Positions 16,884 through 25,624 of a stretch of 64,000 nucleotides of DNA are shown here, in pieces. The DNA is taken from assembly GCA_002239005.1 (NCBI GenBank), contig MPNL01000004.1, positions 62,001 to 126,000 on the forward strand, read 5' to 3'. The notes under the pieces are model-generated. The model was not told the DNA's origin and did no database searches. It was given only the letters and a program-made list of their open reading frames with translations. Source of the stretch: Truepera sp. bin119 (lineage in GTDB: Bacteria > Deinococcota > Deinococci > Deinococcales > Trueperaceae). Both the position numbers and the translations under genes were made by a program. The first letter of the stretch is position 1. Every line of letters starts with the position of its first letter.

Positions 16884-17984
16884 TCACTCGAATTCCGGTG
16901 GGAGCGACTCCTCACCAAAGACCTGAGCGGCCAGACTGTAGATCGCCTCGGGCTCGAGGTTGTAGCCCAGATAGGTGTTACCGCTCCACAGTTCCACGTG
17001 GGGGTGAGGTTCGTCCTGCGTTCCCTGCACCGCCTCCGGGGTGCCGGAATTACCGGTTGCACCGACCACTTGGCCCTGCGTCACCTCGGCCCCTTCGACC
17101 ACGTCGGCTGGGATGCCAGACAGGTGGGCGTAGCGCGAGATGAACCCGCCGGGGTGTCGGATCCACACCTGTCTGCCGCGGAGGAGGTCGAGAATTTCCG
17201 CTGGCGTATCTAGGCTAGAGCGGGCTAAGCGGAGATTCTCGTCGAGAGCCTCCTGGGTGAGCTCCTGGAAATCGTGGTCCGCCCGGAGCACGGTGCCCAT
17301 GGCTACTGCGCGGATGGGGGTACCGTATTCGATGGGTACGCCCACCGTGCCGTTGTAGAAGTCGAAGCCCTCATGGGTGCCGTTACGGTAGGCCCTAGGT
17401 GCTCCAGGTAGGTGGTTCGAGCGGGAGCTGATCGTGGCCCCCTCTATCGGGAGCACGTACCCGCTCGGCCAGCCGCTGACGAAGGTGCGACCTGTTAACT
17501 CCTCTAGGCGCTGGTAGAGACCTGTAGTGCGCACGACCGCATTGTCCAGAGCGTAGTCGAACGCGGTCCTCCCCTGGACATCCGCTAGGGTCGGGTCGGC
17601 CCCGGCGTTGAGCAGTAGGAGGGGGATGGTCGCCGTGTCGGCTGAGCCGGCTGCGAACATCAGAGCGGTCTCGCCGGAGGCCGTGGCGGCGTCGAGGTTG
17701 ATACCTGCCTCGACGAGGACCCGCACTCCCGCGAGGCTCCCTTCGGCTGTGGCCACCATGAGCAGGGTGCGCCCCTCGGCGTCGCGGATGTTGGGGTCCT
17801 CGAGCTCCGCGACCGCCTCCTCGAGGGCTGCAGGGTCGAGACCGCGCGCGAGTTCGAACAGGGTGGAGAGCCGGATCTCGGCTTCCGACGGTCCCGAAGG
17901 TCCGAGGCGGATGACACCGAACTGCCATAGCACCACCAGTGCACCCAGAGCCACTACCAGCACCACTAGGGAGAATCGCAGCAT
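16884..17984 (-). CDS. Membrane-anchored ankyrin-repeat M23 metallopeptidase
   Basis: The 366-aa product starts with one transmembrane anchor (residues 4-24). Three or so ankyrin repeats follow (about 68-165; GRTLLMVATAEG, GETALMFAAGSA, GRTAFDYALD), then an M23 LytM-like domain (about 190-345). The domain shows HEGFDF, YGTPIRAVAMGTVLRADH, ISRYAHLSGI and HPHVELW, which supply the zinc ligands H, D and H. It probably cuts peptidoglycan crosslinks or recruits partners outside the membrane. Ankyrin plus M23 is an uncommon pairing. Confidence 0.8.
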   Translation of the reverse strand: MLRFSLVVLVVALGALVVLWQFGVIRLGPSGPSEAEIRLSTLFELARGLDPAALEEAVAELEDPNIRDAEGRTLLMVATAEGSLAGVRVLVEAGINLDAATASGETALMFAAGSADTATIPLLLLNAGADPTLADVQGRTAFDYALDNAVVRTTGLYQRLEELTGRTFVSGWPSGYVLPIEGATISSRSNHLPGAPRAYRNGTHEGFDFYNGTVGVPIEYGTPIRAVAMGTVLRADHDFQELTQEALDENLRLARSSLDTPAEILDLLRGRQVWIRHPGGFISRYAHLSGIPADVVEGAEVTQGQVVGATGNSGTPEAVQGTQDEPHPHVELWSGNTYLGYNLEPEAIYSLAAQVFGEESLPPEFE

Positions 17985-18003
17985 GGTTCACGATAGCGCA
18001 TAA

Positions 18004-18372
18004 TCTCAGGTGATGTCCTTAATTCTTGGTACTGAGGGCTAGCTGGAGGCGAGTCTGTCCCCAAGACCCCTGTCCCCGGCGTTGCCGTCCCCCTCCGATC
18101 GGTAAGCGACCTTACCCCGTCCTCGACAGGGGCGGGGATCGCTGGCCGCCTCGGATCGGGTCGCAACAAGATAAGGTGGCAGCGCGAGCTTACCCTACCC
18201 CCCCTGTATTCCGCCTGAAGGTCGGCCCAGGTGAGGCAGGGCAAATCCTCTAAACCAAGCTGCAACTGCCACACTAGAGGCTGCCAAACGAAACCGCTAT
18301 CGGTCCTCGCGCGGCCCGCTCGTCCTACTTATAAGGTTCTCGAGAGGTGGCCCAGGTCGGGCTACACAAGAC
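18004..18372. other. Intergenic region without a recognised gene
   Basis: Open frames here have no family resemblance and poor codon structure. I see no tRNA, hairpin terminator or obvious promoter. Confidence 0.5.
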
Positions 18373-18669
18373 TCAGCTACTCGAGCCCTGTCCACCTGCC
18401 GTCATCCGATAAAACCCGCGCACCCACATGGCCACCCTTGCTATGGCCAAGCCAGTCATAATCCTCCCAACGATGTCGACATCGATATCGAGCCCCGAAG
18501 TTTCCATGAGGTTCCAATCGGAGAACACTAGAGCGACAACGATGGCGACGATAAGGGTGAGGCCCTGGGTGATATCCCAGCCTTCACGGGCCTCCTCATC
18601 CCAGAGGTTCCTAAGAAGCCAGACAACAGCCTCAAGGCCAATCCCAGCAATGATCAAGGTTCCTATCAT
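18373..18669 (-). CDS. Small membrane protein, 98 aa
   Basis: The product has two or three hydrophobic segments (MIGTLIIAGIGLEAVVWLL; LTLIVAIVVALVFSDW; IVGRIMTGLAIARVAMWV) linked by short charged loops. The start is well supported: TAGGAGGAAG lies just before the ATG. I do not recognise a family. A 19-bp tandem repeat lies 13 bases upstream and may be its control region. Confidence 0.6.
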   Translation of the reverse strand: MIGTLIIAGIGLEAVVWLLRNLWDEEAREGWDITQGLTLIVAIVVALVFSDWNLMETSGLDIDVDIVGRIMTGLAIARVAMWVRGFYRMTAGGQGSSS

Positions 18670-18682
18670 GATCTTCCTCCTA

Positions 18683-18720
18683 AGGCTTAAAACGATCCGT
18701 CAGGCTTAAAACGATCCGTC
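18683..18720 (-). repeat. Two tandem copies of a 19-bp sequence
   Basis: AGGCTTAAAACGATCCGTC occurs twice with no gap, directly upstream of the small membrane-protein gene on the minus strand. It could be a duplicated regulator site or simple slippage. Confidence 0.6.
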
Positions 18721-19197
18721 GTTCCCGATTACCTTCCTGACTCCTCCTTCCCCTCACTCGCTTTGATCTCATCTCTACCCCCGTCGATACCACCCCTACC
18801 CGATGGCCGACGTGATATTTACCACCCGTGCGGAACGTCGCGACGCCCCTCTCTAACAGAACTTCCTGTGAATGTAGAGTGACGCGGGTCTTCACTCCAA
18901 ACACATTCCGGCAGCAGCGCCCGCTCGCCTTCCCGGTAACGGAGAGATCCTCACCTCTCACACCCCTGCAGAACATCTCTTCGACAGCTTGCAGACCGCG
19001 CAGGCCGGGTGGTAGCTATCCCCCACGCACCGACTCAGGCCGCGCTCCTTACATCCAGTCGCAGTCCTGCTGCAGAAACGGTGCCCCTCACTGGTGGGCG
19101 TGGCGATCTGAGAGGATCCAAGTGAGATCCATGCCAGGTGGACTGGTAGCAGGCTCGCCACCGAACTCGGTTGAGGCGGCCTGGAAACGCCCCGGAC
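18721..19197. other. Intergenic region without a recognised gene
   Basis: Nothing recognisable as protein, RNA or repeat; open frames here lack motifs. Confidence 0.5.
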
Positions 19198-20394
19198 CTA
19201 GCGACTCATCGCCACCCGGTGACGGCTAAGCACGTAGAAGGCGAGCGCCGCGGCGGGGAGCAGAAGCAGGTAGCTGAGGATCATCGCATCGGTAATCCCT
19301 AGGATCTCTTGAAGGAGGCCGATACCGATGTAGACGAACCCCGCAGTCCCCCAGGAGAGACCCATAAGCATGCCCGAGGCGGTGGACAGGGCGTGGGGAG
19401 CGAGATCCTGCCCACTGAGGATCAGGAGCGGCAGCGAGGCATTGGTCACGAGGCCAGCGAGCGCCACAGTGCCGAAGAAAGCCAGCGTGCCGGGGGGAAA
19501 GAGGAAGATTGCCAGCAAGAACGGGAGCGCCAGCAGGATCGCCCCCACGGTGAGTCGGCGCCGGGGGAAGTGGTCGGCCAGGGCACCGGCCAGGACGCCA
19601 CCGAGCGCAGAGGAGAAGGTAAAAGTCGCCAGCGTCCAGCCGATCAGGGGGGAGTCGGGGGCGTATCCCTGAATCTTGACGAGCCATAGAGGCATAGCGC
19701 TAGTGAACGTCACGAACGAGGTCGCGCGCAGGATGCCAGCTAGGCTGAGGAGTCCGACAGGGCCGGCGACAAGGTCACGGTCGAAGAGCCGGGCACGTTG
19801 CTGCCGTGGGACGGTCGCCCGCTTCGGGAACAGTACCAGGATCGCCAGTCCCAGCAGGAGTCCGGGGATCATCAGCAGGGGGGTGGGGCCCGGTCCGACA
19901 CGAGCAAGGAGGTAGAGGATGACGACAGGGCCGAGGGCCATCCCCAAAGCCCCGCTGGCACCGAAGAGTCCCACCATCATGCCCTTGCGCTCCCCCCCTG
20001 CAGTCCGGGCCAGACTCATACCTGAGGGATGGAAGGCAGCGGACCCGAGACCTCCGACGAAGAGAACGCCCACCAGTAGTAGCACGCTCGGCACCACCAC
20101 GATCTGGCTGAGCAGGGCAGCGCAGAGGAGAGTACCGAGCCCGGCGAGCAACCGTTGGCCGATCCGGTCGGCCAACACCCCGAACAGGGGTTGGGTGACG
20201 GATGTACTCAAGGAGAGGGTTGCGACAAGTAGCGCCAGGCCGGTCTCGCTGAGGCCGAAGCGTGCCTGGAAGGTGGGCAGGAGGGCGGAGAACATCCCGA
20301 AGAAGCCGTCGTTGTTGGTGTGGGCCAGGATGAGCAGAAAGGTCAGGCTCCCACCGGCCAATACGGTGCGTCTTCGGTCACGAGTAACAGCCAC
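19198..20394 (-). CDS. MFS transporter (fosmidomycin-resistance-like)
   Basis: The 398-aa protein has 12 predicted transmembrane helices. The loop 2-3 motif is GVLADRIGQR and its echo in the second half is GALADHFPRRR. The start, ILAHTNNDGFFGMFSALLPTFQARFGLSETGLALL, resembles the Fsr exporter group (D and N in the first helix). It probably exports a small toxic compound by proton antiport. GTG 20394 lies 7 bases behind TAGACT, so the transcript is leaderless. Confidence 0.85.
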   Translation of the reverse strand: MAVTRDRRRTVLAGGSLTFLLILAHTNNDGFFGMFSALLPTFQARFGLSETGLALLVATLSLSTSVTQPLFGVLADRIGQRLLAGLGTLLCAALLSQIVVVPSVLLLVGVLFVGGLGSAAFHPSGMSLARTAGGERKGMMVGLFGASGALGMALGPVVILYLLARVGPGPTPLLMIPGLLLGLAILVLFPKRATVPRQQRARLFDRDLVAGPVGLLSLAGILRATSFVTFTSAMPLWLVKIQGYAPDSPLIGWTLATFTFSSALGGVLAGALADHFPRRRLTVGAILLALPFLLAIFLFPPGTLAFFGTVALAGLVTNASLPLLILSGQDLAPHALSTASGMLMGLSWGTAGFVYIGIGLLQEILGITDAMILSYLLLLPAAALAFYVLSRHRVAMSR

Positions 20395-20401
20395 AGCGGC
20401 C

Positions 20402-20407
20402 AGTCTA
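20402..20407 (-). promoter_or_regulatory. Leaderless -10 box (TAGACT) of the MFS gene
   Basis: TAGACT, 7 bases, GTG. TTCACC at complement 20425-20430 gives a 17-base spacer, the same -35 as the VOC gene promoter. Confidence 0.6.
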
Positions 20408-20693
20408 CCCCTGGACTGGAGCCTGGTGAACCGGGGCAGGGCACTTCACGGTACCCTGGTGGCTTCCAAGCGTCATGGAGCGTGGCCACGTCGTCGGAGA
20501 CTCCCCGAGGTGACCGACCCTATGAACTCGAGGGGACTCCCTCGCTACCAGGTGTGTTCGTGGAGCTAACTGCCCGGAAAGCGATCGACCCTGATCCCCC
20601 GCCTGACCGTCGTCGCTTACCCCTGTTACCATCCATAAGACAGGCCCCGGACGACAACAAGCCGCCCAGGGCCTAGCCTGACTTGCGATTCGA

Positions 20694-21158
20694 TTACTCT
20701 ACGATGAACTTCCCATATTCCGCCTGAGGCGGGTCGGAGTGGTCCCTGACAAGGAATTCATAGACACCTCGGCGCATCGGGTGGAAACTGAACCTCGCGG
20801 CACCGGCTTCATCGCACTGGATCGCGCGGAAGGTCTGACCTTGCAGGTAGAGCTCGATATCGCCGACACTGTAGACGCGAATATGCGAGTTCATCACGAG
20901 GCCCTCCGACTCGAAGTGGAATCCACTGGCGTCGTCGACAGCATCAGGACAGACAAAGTTGAAGCGGTAGTATCCGCCGAGAGCGAACCGGAACTCGTTG
21001 GCGGAGATGACCGGCTCTCCGTTCGGACCGGTGGTGACGTGAAGGAAGTGATCCTCAGGAGGAGGCGAACCGACAACACCGGACTCCTGATCTTGCGCCG
21101 AGGCTGAGAGCAAGAGCAGACTAATCGCAGTAACAGCGGGCACCAAGAACTTCTTCAT
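20694..21158 (-). CDS. Secreted cupredoxin-like protein
   Basis: The 154-aa product starts with a signal peptide (MKKFLVPAVTAISLLLLSASAQ, cleavage near residue 21). The mature part (ANEFRFALGGYYRFNFVCPD ... YSVGDIELYLQGQTFRAIQCDEAGAARFSFHPMRRGVYEFLVRD) has the beta-sandwich rhythm of cupredoxins but lacks the usual C-x-H-x-M copper cluster; two Cys may form a disulfide. It is probably periplasmic or cell-surface. A clear AAGGAAG site precedes the ATG. 21159-21515 upstream has nothing I recognise. Confidence 0.6.
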   Translation of the reverse strand: MKKFLVPAVTAISLLLLSASAQDQESGVVGSPPPEDHFLHVTTGPNGEPVISANEFRFALGGYYRFNFVCPDAVDDASGFHFESEGLVMNSHIRVYSVGDIELYLQGQTFRAIQCDEAGAARFSFHPMRRGVYEFLVRDHSDPPQAEYGKFIVE

Positions 21159-21515
21159 TAAGATCCCTTCTTCCTTAGAGATTTACCGTAAAGCATCGTA
21201 GCACAAGCTTAAACCCTGAACAACCCGCCCAAGCCGGTGTTGGCACTGCCGAATACCAAGCCCCGAACAAGAGTTGAGAGTGAAACAGGACCGCTCCGAC
21301 CCCGCTGAATGCGTTGACGAGGGATTACCCAGAAACAGCATTCACAGCCCGACAGCGGAGGTTTTAGCGGACCAACATCACCAGGACTACCCGCGCCTCG
21401 CCTGAGATCTTTCGTGGCCCCTTCGTGATCGGCAGGCTATACCCTGCCCCCAAACCCTTCGGTCCTACAACCATGCTGGGCCGGATCATTTCTAGGCCCG
21501 AGGTAGGGGGAACTG

Positions 21516-21591
21516 TGGTGGCCAGGGGCAGAATTGAACTGCCGACACCACGATTTTCAGTCGTGTGCTCTACCGACTGAGCTACCTGGCC
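21516..21591 (-). tRNA. tRNA-Phe (GAA)
   Basis: On the minus strand the sequence begins GGCCAGGTAGCTCAG, with anticodon stem CACGA/TCGTG around CTGAAAA (anticodon GAA), T-arm GTTCAATTC, acceptor pairing GGCCAGG/CCTGGCC and encoded CCA: 76 nt. It lies 57 bases downstream of tRNA-Asp and shares its promoter. Confidence 0.95.
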
Positions 21592-21648
21592 ACGCACAAA
21601 GAGGCAATGTCGAGCCTGGAGCGCTCGCCGATGCCTCTCTGTTGCTTC

Positions 21649-21724
21649 TGGCGGAGCCGACGGGATTCGAACCCGCGACCTTCTGCGTGACAGGCAGATA
21701 TGCTAACCGCTACACTACGGCTCC
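21649..21724 (-). tRNA. tRNA-Asp (GTC)
   Basis: On the minus strand it begins GGAGCCGTAGTGTAG, with anticodon loop CTGTCAC between TCTGC and GCAGA (anticodon GTC), T-arm GGTTCGAATCC, acceptor pairing GGAGCCG/CGGCTCC and encoded CCA: 76 nt. It is first in a two-tRNA unit. Confidence 0.95.
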
Positions 21725-21749
21725 ACACCGACCCCTTCGGGCGACCGGT

Positions 21750-21779
21750 ATCATACCGGGTAGTACCCGAAACTGTCAA
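21750..21779 (-). promoter_or_regulatory. Promoter of the tRNA-Asp/tRNA-Phe unit (TTGACA-18-TATGAT)
   Basis: Consensus -35 TTGACA (complement 21774-21779) and -10 TATGAT (21750-21755), 18 bases apart, 25 bases before tRNA-Asp. The -35 contains the stop codon of dxs (21776-21778). Confidence 0.75.
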
Positions 21780-23677
21780 TGAACGGGCTGCGTAGCCCTG
21801 TCCGCTTCCTGGGCAGTTGGGGCCACGCCGAGACCGAGCTCTTCGATCCGGTCCCGGAGGGCTCGAGGCCCGAAGCCGAAGTCCTCGTGCTGGGCCTTGA
21901 CGTCACCGTGGGGGACAGTCATGTTGGGCACTCCAAGGCGGATCAGACGCACCGGAGAAGCGGCGTCCTGGAGGACCTCTGCAACGGCAGAGCCCAGGCC
22001 GCCAGCGACGGCGTGATCCTCTGCAGTGATGAGCACCTTTGCCCTGGAGGCAAGGGAGAGCAGGAGACTCTCATCCAAGGGTTTGACGAAGCGGGCATTG
22101 ACGACGCCGACGCGGGGATTGCCCTGTACGGCCTCAAGGCCGTACTCGACGGTGGGCCCGATGCAGAGGAGGTAGGCGTCCTCCCCCTCTTTCAGCACCT
22201 CCCAGCTCCCCCATTCGAGATCGAGCCAGGCGTCGACGGGGAGGTCGGGAGCCCGCTCCGTGCCACCCCGTGGCCAGCGGACAGCGACCGGACCGCCTAT
22301 GAGCAGTGCCTTCTTGAGCATCGACCGCAGCTCGAGAACATCCCTTGGCATCGCCACCGAAAAGTGGGGCAGGATCCTCAGGAAAGCCATGTCGTAGATA
22401 CCCTGATGGGTCGCACCGTCTCCCCCTACGAGGCCAGCGCGGTCGATGGCGAAGATGACGTCGAGGTTCTCCATGCTGACGTCGTGAATCACCTGGTCAT
22501 AGCCGCGCTGAAGGAAGGTCGAGTAGATGGCCACGATGGGTTTCTCACCACGTAGGGCAAGGCCGGCACCGACGGTAACCGCGACATCCTCGGCAATGCC
22601 GACATCGATGTAGCGCTCGGGATGGCACTGGCTGTATTCGACCAGCCCGCTGCCCTCGCGCATCGCCGGGGTGATGACCCAAATGCGGTCGTCGGCCTCG
22701 GCAAGCCGGATGGCAGCCTCCCCAAAGGCATCAGACCACTGGTACGATTTTCCCGCCTGGACGGGGTTGTCGAGATCGAACCCGGTGGCGCCGTGCCACA
22801 GGATCGGATCCGCCTCGGCTATCCCGTAACCCTTGCCTTTGGTAGTGACGATGTGGAGCATCGTCGGGCCGTCAAGCTTCCGGATATGCTCAAGGAGGTA
22901 GAGCAACTCGATCACATCATGCCCGTCGACAGGGCCCACGTAGCGAACACCCATAGCGTGGAAGGGGTTGGCACTGGCTGGGTCGAAGAAGCGGCGGGCT
23001 GCCTTCTTGGCACGACTGCCCAGGTCGGCTAGGGGCTCCCAGATCCCAGAGAGGGCCTCCTTGCTGCGGGTCTCAGCCTTCTGAAACCAGCGCTGCACCT
23101 GGAGGTGACCCATATAGTGGTTGAGGGCGCCGACATTTTCGCTGATCGACATCTCGTTGTCGTTCAACACGATGAGCAGGCGCGGCTTGACATGACCGAT
23201 CTGATTCAGAGCCGCGAGGGCCATGCCCCCGGTGAGGGCACCGTCGCCGATCACGGCAGCTATGTCGTAGTCATCGCCACGGGCGTCGCGGGCGAGCGCC
23301 ATGCCGAGGGCCGCAGCGAGACTGGTGCTGGCATGGCCCACGGTGAGGGCGTCGTACTCGGACTCGCTGGTGGCGGTGAAGCCGGCTAGACCCCCAGGCT
23401 TGCGAATCGTGTCGAGGAGATGCCTGCGACCCGTCAGGATCTTATGGCCGTAGGTCTGGTGGCCTACGTCCCAGACGATCCGGTCCCTCCTGGCGTCGAG
23501 CAGGTAGTGGAGGGCGACCGTCAACTCGACGGCACCGAGACTCGAAGCGAGGTGGCCGCCGGTTAGCGAACAGACCCGGATGATCTCGCTACGGAGTTCC
23601 CTGGCAAACGCCGGGAGGTCGTTTCGAGAGAGTCTCTTGAGATCTTCAGGGAGGGAGACCTTATCTAGTAGGGCCAT
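21776..23677 (-). CDS. dxs: 1-deoxy-D-xylulose-5-phosphate synthase
   Basis: The 633-aa enzyme condenses pyruvate and glyceraldehyde 3-phosphate using thiamine diphosphate, the first step of the MEP isoprenoid pathway. Seen are WDVGHQTYGHKILTGR (residues 69-84), VGHASTSLAAALG, the cofactor motif GDGALTGGMALAALN ... LNDNEMSISENVG, and the transketolase half with GIAEDVAVTVGAG and DRAGLVGGDGATHQG. Length and motifs are those of a full, active enzyme. I use ATG 23677; a GTG at 23692 is possible. The promoter of the downstream tRNA unit overlaps its end. Confidence 0.95.
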   Translation of the reverse strand: MALLDKVSLPEDLKRLSRNDLPAFARELRSEIIRVCSLTGGHLASSLGAVELTVALHYLLDARRDRIVWDVGHQTYGHKILTGRRHLLDTIRKPGGLAGFTATSESEYDALTVGHASTSLAAALGMALARDARGDDYDIAAVIGDGALTGGMALAALNQIGHVKPRLLIVLNDNEMSISENVGALNHYMGHLQVQRWFQKAETRSKEALSGIWEPLADLGSRAKKAARRFFDPASANPFHAMGVRYVGPVDGHDVIELLYLLEHIRKLDGPTMLHIVTTKGKGYGIAEADPILWHGATGFDLDNPVQAGKSYQWSDAFGEAAIRLAEADDRIWVITPAMREGSGLVEYSQCHPERYIDVGIAEDVAVTVGAGLALRGEKPIVAIYSTFLQRGYDQVIHDVSMENLDVIFAIDRAGLVGGDGATHQGIYDMAFLRILPHFSVAMPRDVLELRSMLKKALLIGGPVAVRWPRGGTERAPDLPVDAWLDLEWGSWEVLKEGEDAYLLCIGPTVEYGLEAVQGNPRVGVVNARFVKPLDESLLLSLASRAKVLITAEDHAVAGGLGSAVAEVLQDAASPVRLIRLGVPNMTVPHGDVKAQHEDFGFGPRALRDRIEELGLGVAPTAQEADRATQPVH

Positions 23678-23935
23678 TGGCGCACCGTCCACTCCTCAGG
23701 TGGTGGTCCCCCAAAGTCTACCAGACCTCCGTAGAGAAGTGACGAAACAGCTCTCCTCACCTCCTGATCCGGTATCTGGCGCAACGGTCTCCCGGAACGA
23801 AGGCGGGTCGGTAGCGACGAACCTGCTTGAGGATGCGCCGGTCGGTCTCACCGCCACATCCGGCCAGGATTGTTCCACTACCGATCACAACGTCGATCCT
23901 CCCAGCTTGGGCCGCCGCCCCCTGATGGACCTCCG

Positions 23936-24175
23936 CTATCCTGGCCCGGCAACTGCTCTCCGCATCCGCATCGCAGCCAGTGACACCAGCAGTGAGACAG
24001 GACCTCCATAAATCGTAGCCACCAGCAAGATCGTGGAGGGCGCCAGCGCCGAACGGTCGTCTGAACCAGGGCTGGCAGGCATGCTGCCGTTGACGCTCCC
24101 GTAGTATGCAGGACCGTAGATCTCAGCCGTCAATCCGGCCCGGGCCAGGGTGTGGGCGCCGGCCTCAGCGGCCAA
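23936..24175 (-). CDS. Possible small single-pass membrane protein
   Basis: This 79-aa frame has codon use biased to G or C in third positions like a real gene and one hydrophobic segment near its end (TILLVATIYGGPVSLLVSLAAM) followed by RMRR. It has only a TTG start, no clear ribosome-binding site, and no family I know. It may be a fragment. The remaining parts of 23678-24318 show nothing. Confidence 0.25.
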   Translation of the reverse strand: MAAEAGAHTLARAGLTAEIYGPAYYGSVNGSMPASPGSDDRSALAPSTILLVATIYGGPVSLLVSLAAMRMRRAVAGPG

Positions 24176-24318
24176 TGGGAAGCGGCCGAGTCCCGCCTGA
24201 GTCGGGGGCTCGGACTTACCCCATGAGATACAGGAGCGGTACCGAGCCTGCCAGAGCCCTTACCCGAGCCGGGGCTTGTGCCGTTGTCGGGAGCTGGGGG
24301 CCGCGCAACACCTGGGGA

Positions 24319-24349
24319 TTGACTCTTACGTTACGTCACCCCTCATACT
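24319..24349 (+). promoter_or_regulatory. MerR-type promoter with 19-bp spacer
   Basis: TTGACT and CATACT are separated by 19 bases, too long for unaided sigma-70 but typical of MerR-controlled promoters. The spacer holds the near-palindrome TTACGTTACGTCA. It directly precedes a MerR gene, so autoregulation is likely. Confidence 0.75.
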
Positions 24350-24358
24350 CTCTGGGGA

Positions 24359-24371
24359 AAGGAGGTGATCC
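24359..24371 (+). promoter_or_regulatory. Unusually long Shine-Dalgarno, AAGGAGGTGATCC
   Basis: All 13 bases match the complement of the conserved 3' end of bacterial 16S rRNA. It ends right at the TTG start of the MerR gene, perhaps compensating for the weak start codon. Confidence 0.7.
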
Positions 24372-25193
24372 TTGGGACAACAGCTTTACTACTCCGGCGA
24401 GTTCGCTAGAAGGGCGGGCGTGTCCGTGCGTACGCTGCGCTTCTACGATCACCAGGGGCTGCTGTCTCCGTCGCACTACTCGAAATCGGGGTACAGGCTC
24501 TATAGCGATGACGATCTTGTCGAACTGCAGCAGATCCTGGCTCTGAAGTTCCTCGGCTTCACACTCGGCGAGATCAAGCGCTTCATGAAGTCGGGTCCAG
24601 GCTTGCTACCAGAGAGGCTCGCTCGACAGAAGGCTATGATGCGGGACAGACAGGCCCAGATCGACGCCATCCTTCGTGCCATCGAGCGCATGGAGGAACT
24701 CCTTCGGGAGGGTAGACAAGACCGGGAGGCCATCGCACAGCTAATCGAGGTTACTCAGATGGAGAAGAAGAACGAATGGGTGAACAAATACTTCACCCCC
24801 GATCAGCAAGAGACTATGAACGATCTCACCGACCGCTCCTACTCAGACGAGGCGAAGGATGTAATAGCGGCTTGGGGCGAGTGGACCGAAGAGGACCAGA
24901 GGCGCGTCGACGCGCAGTACGCCCACATCGCCGACGAACTGAAGCGGCTCGTTGCGGAGGGCCAGGACCCGGCCGGTGCCGAGGCCCAAGCCGTGGCGAA
25001 GCTCCAGACAGAACTGCTCGCTCAGTTCACCCACGGCGACTCGGAGGTTACGGCCGGCTTGAACAGCTGGTGGCAGAACTTCTCAGCGCTGCCAGAGGAG
25101 CAGAAGCCTCCCGTGCTGCCTTGGAGCGAGGGAGAGGAGGCCTTCCTGCGGGAGGCGCTTAAGATCTACAGCGAGCAGCTATCCCAAGATTGA
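24372..25193 (+). CDS. MerR-family regulator with TipAS-like ligand domain
   Basis: The 273-aa protein begins with a MerR winged helix (LYYSGEFARRAGVSVRTLRFYDHQGLLSP, YRLYSDDDLVELQQI), a long coiled coil (about 80-125), and a C-terminal domain of about 140 aa that resembles TipAS (KYFTPDQQETMNDL ... YAHIADELKRLVAEGQDP). TipAS domains bind thiopeptide-like drugs and switch on export or resistance genes. The start is TTG 24372, placed by the long ribosome-binding site. No exporter is adjacent, so its target may be its own promoter or a distant gene. Confidence 0.85.
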   Translation: MGQQLYYSGEFARRAGVSVRTLRFYDHQGLLSPSHYSKSGYRLYSDDDLVELQQILALKFLGFTLGEIKRFMKSGPGLLPERLARQKAMMRDRQAQIDAILRAIERMEELLREGRQDREAIAQLIEVTQMEKKNEWVNKYFTPDQQETMNDLTDRSYSDEAKDVIAAWGEWTEEDQRRVDAQYAHIADELKRLVAEGQDPAGAEAQAVAKLQTELLAQFTHGDSEVTAGLNSWWQNFSALPEEQKPPVLPWSEGEEAFLREALKIYSEQLSQD

Positions 25194-25194
25194 T

Positions 25195-25220
25195 CCGGGG
25201 GGCGCAAGTTGCGCCCCCGG
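25195..25220 (+). terminator. Hairpin after the MerR gene
   Basis: CCGGGGG(G)CGCAA and TTGCGCCCCCGG pair over 12 bp with one bulged G, two bases after the stop. There is no T tract. Confidence 0.55.
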
Positions 25221-25624
25221 CCCCTCTCTCAATCTACCTGCAGGGTAGCGAACTTGCTGCCCCGTCCCGGGTCATCGAAACCGAGAACACCCAAGCTGAC
25301 ACATGCTCTGCCCCCATCCAAAAGCGCGCCCGGAATGGGGTCCGATCGGTGCTGGACCGGGCCGAGCATGAATCCCCTAAGCGACGCCTCGAAAGCCAAC
25401 GTTCGGCGTCTGCGGGACACTTGCTCCGAAATCTTTGTGGTGCAATACGGCCACCCCTCACCCGCACTTGTGAGTCACCTGCTCCTTCCAGTTAGCAATG
25501 GCGTATGATCAGCGAGTCCCCTTGCGATTGACACCCCTGCGTCGGATAGCAGGGATGCGCGCTTGCAACGTCGCCGCAACCGCACACCGCTCATAGGCCA
25601 CCAACTCCGGGGGAGAAGGAGAGG
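25221..25624. other. Intergenic region without a recognised gene
   Basis: A 63-codon minus-strand frame (25229-25420) has no family resemblance. Nothing else is seen. Confidence 0.4.

Noticed and set aside
25229-25420. 63-codon frame in the gap after the MerR gene
   Set aside because: No start signal and no recognisable domain; chance is likely in GC-rich DNA.
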